In this document: one piece after another, positions 32,196 to 32,986 of the stretch | Numbering within the stretch: position 1 is the first letter of the stretch | Layout: each line of letters opens with the position of its first letter | Assembly (NCBI GenBank): GCA_025449115.1 | Contig: JAHLKC010000240.1 | Span: 1 to 32,986 of the forward strand | DNA from: Chytridium lagenaria | Lineage: Eukaryota; Chytridiomycota; Chytridiomycetes; Chytridiales; Chytridiaceae | Reading direction: 5' to 3' | DNA: 32,986 nt | Position numbers and translations under genes: made by a program | Notes under the pieces: generated by a model | What the model saw: only the letters and a program-made list of their open reading frames with translations | What the model was told of the DNA's origin: nothing | Database searches by the model: none

Positions 32196-32986
32196 ATGTT
32201 TTCAAGTGGATCACCAAGAGGAAGGCAGCCCGCATCAGATGCTGAAGGATCACCCTCAGCATCTGGGAGGAGACCTCGCCCAATGCTCGCGAAAATGTTC
32301 TTTAAAGCGTCGGACGATAGACCTCAGGAAGCATCTGTTTCTCGACGATCAAAGGTAAAGTCTTAACCATCACTCAGTCAACAAAAAAATAACCCTTTAA
32401 CAGAGCGTTGACTTTATCAAATCGGTTATCCCGAACTTTAAACGAAGTATTGATAAACTTTTTACAAAGGTAAATGGCAACATTCATTTACAGCTTGGTC
32501 TTAATAATAATTACAGAAAGCCGAAGAAGTCCCTGAAGTTCTCAAACCGTTTGCGACTAGTAAAATAGTCCACGGGCCATGGCCCAGCGTTCTGCTTAAG
32601 TTTAAGACTGAATGCGAAGAAAAGGCCTTGGAACTGGGTCAACGTTTACGTGACGCAAAAACAGTATGTGGTGGATAAATATAACAGAAATTCTGAGGAC
32701 ATTGCAGGATGTGGAAACTCTACAGACAATGCATCCAAGAAATTCATCGCTTAAAGTACTTGGCGAGATAATTCAAGATGCGGATACAAAGATGGAGATA
32801 CTGCAAGATATTGGCATTCCCTTTGATTCCGAAAGAATGAGCCTCTTAGTGGGAGTATGTGATGTGAGTCGAAGAAACGGCAAAAAGCTATTCTAACTGT
32901 GCTGAAAGAATATTTCCATTTTGGTGTCTTCATTTTCGAACTTCTGGGGCGAAAACCATGCATTCTATTGGGCTTTAGTAAACTCT
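32196..32986 (+). CDS. unrecognised spliced gene, 3' partial
   Basis: I do not recognise the product. Exon 1 (32196-32354) starts at an ATG and is rich in Ser/Arg/Pro (MFSSGSPRGRQP, SGRRPRPMLAKMFFKASDD). Exon 2 (32404-32469) reads SVDFIKSVIPNFKRSIDKLF. Exon 3 (32517-32663) has FATSKIVHGPWPSVLLKFK and a charged helix CEEKALELGQRLRDAK. These three join in phase 0 through GT-AG introns of 49 and 47 nt. Next, ILRTLQDVETLQTMHPRNSS and IIQDADTKMEILQDIGIPFD are open from about 32688, but the apparent intron (32664-32687, 24 nt) is too short and leaves the wrong frame, so the splice or a base is uncertain. The helical, charged, weakly hydrophobic character suggests a coiled-coil or protein-interaction domain. 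It runs toward the right edge. Confidence 0.55.

Overview
The window looks like a TE-rich stretch of a filamentous fungal genome, most likely an agaricomycete basidiomycete. The genes carry short GT-AG introns (about 40-120 nt), Ty1/Copia elements and long-terminal-repeat fragments are abundant, and there are hybrid histidine kinases, a fungal-type glutathione transferase and a SKI8/WDR61 WD40 gene. Genus-level assignment is not possible from this sequence alone.

Layout, left to right. 1-1500 (-): a RecQ-family DEAD/DEAH helicase running off the left edge. 1734-4794: a decayed Copia element (RT to RNase H, + strand) bracketed by a 96-bp direct repeat, with a compact hairpin cluster at 2462-2570. 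5075-7629 (-): a frameshifted membrane hybrid histidine kinase (MASE1-like membrane domain, HisKA, HATPase, receiver). 7630-9230: AT-rich or unassigned. 9231-10186: a solo LTR of family L1. 10318-13000: shattered relatives of the kinase (HK2 membrane domain on -, receiver relic on +, HK3 membrane domain on +). 13219-19644: a complete Copia element with 591/588-bp LTRs and a GAATT target duplication. 19739-19967: a hairpin and a palindromic minisatellite. 20785-21688 (-): a truncated second Copia element abutting a 219-bp internally deleted L1 LTR. 21908-24849: AT-rich DNA with no supported gene but unusually many perfect hairpins. 24850-25806: a third L1 LTR. 25885-27007 (+): a receiver domain split by a 727-bp LTR that left an AAAC duplication. 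27222-27831: a relic of 25S (LSU) rRNA. 28047-28792 (+) and 29192-29975 (-): a tail-to-tail glutathione transferase pseudogene and gene. 30227-31599 (-): a nine-exon SKI8/WDR61 gene whose predicted splicing gives exactly 304 codons plus stop. 32196-end (+): an unrecognised spliced gene, 3' partial.

The main theme is the break-up of a family of membrane hybrid histidine kinases by several generations of LTR elements. The 3' receiver piece at 25.9-27.0 kb may once have belonged to the HK3 membrane piece at 12.5 kb, same strand, now about 13 kb apart. Host genes at both ends (RecQ, SKI8, the right-edge gene) look under constraint; the middle 25 kb is mostly relic. Many breaks are single-base indels, including between Copia LTRs that otherwise have no substitutions, so some frameshifts may be assembly errors rather than real lesions.
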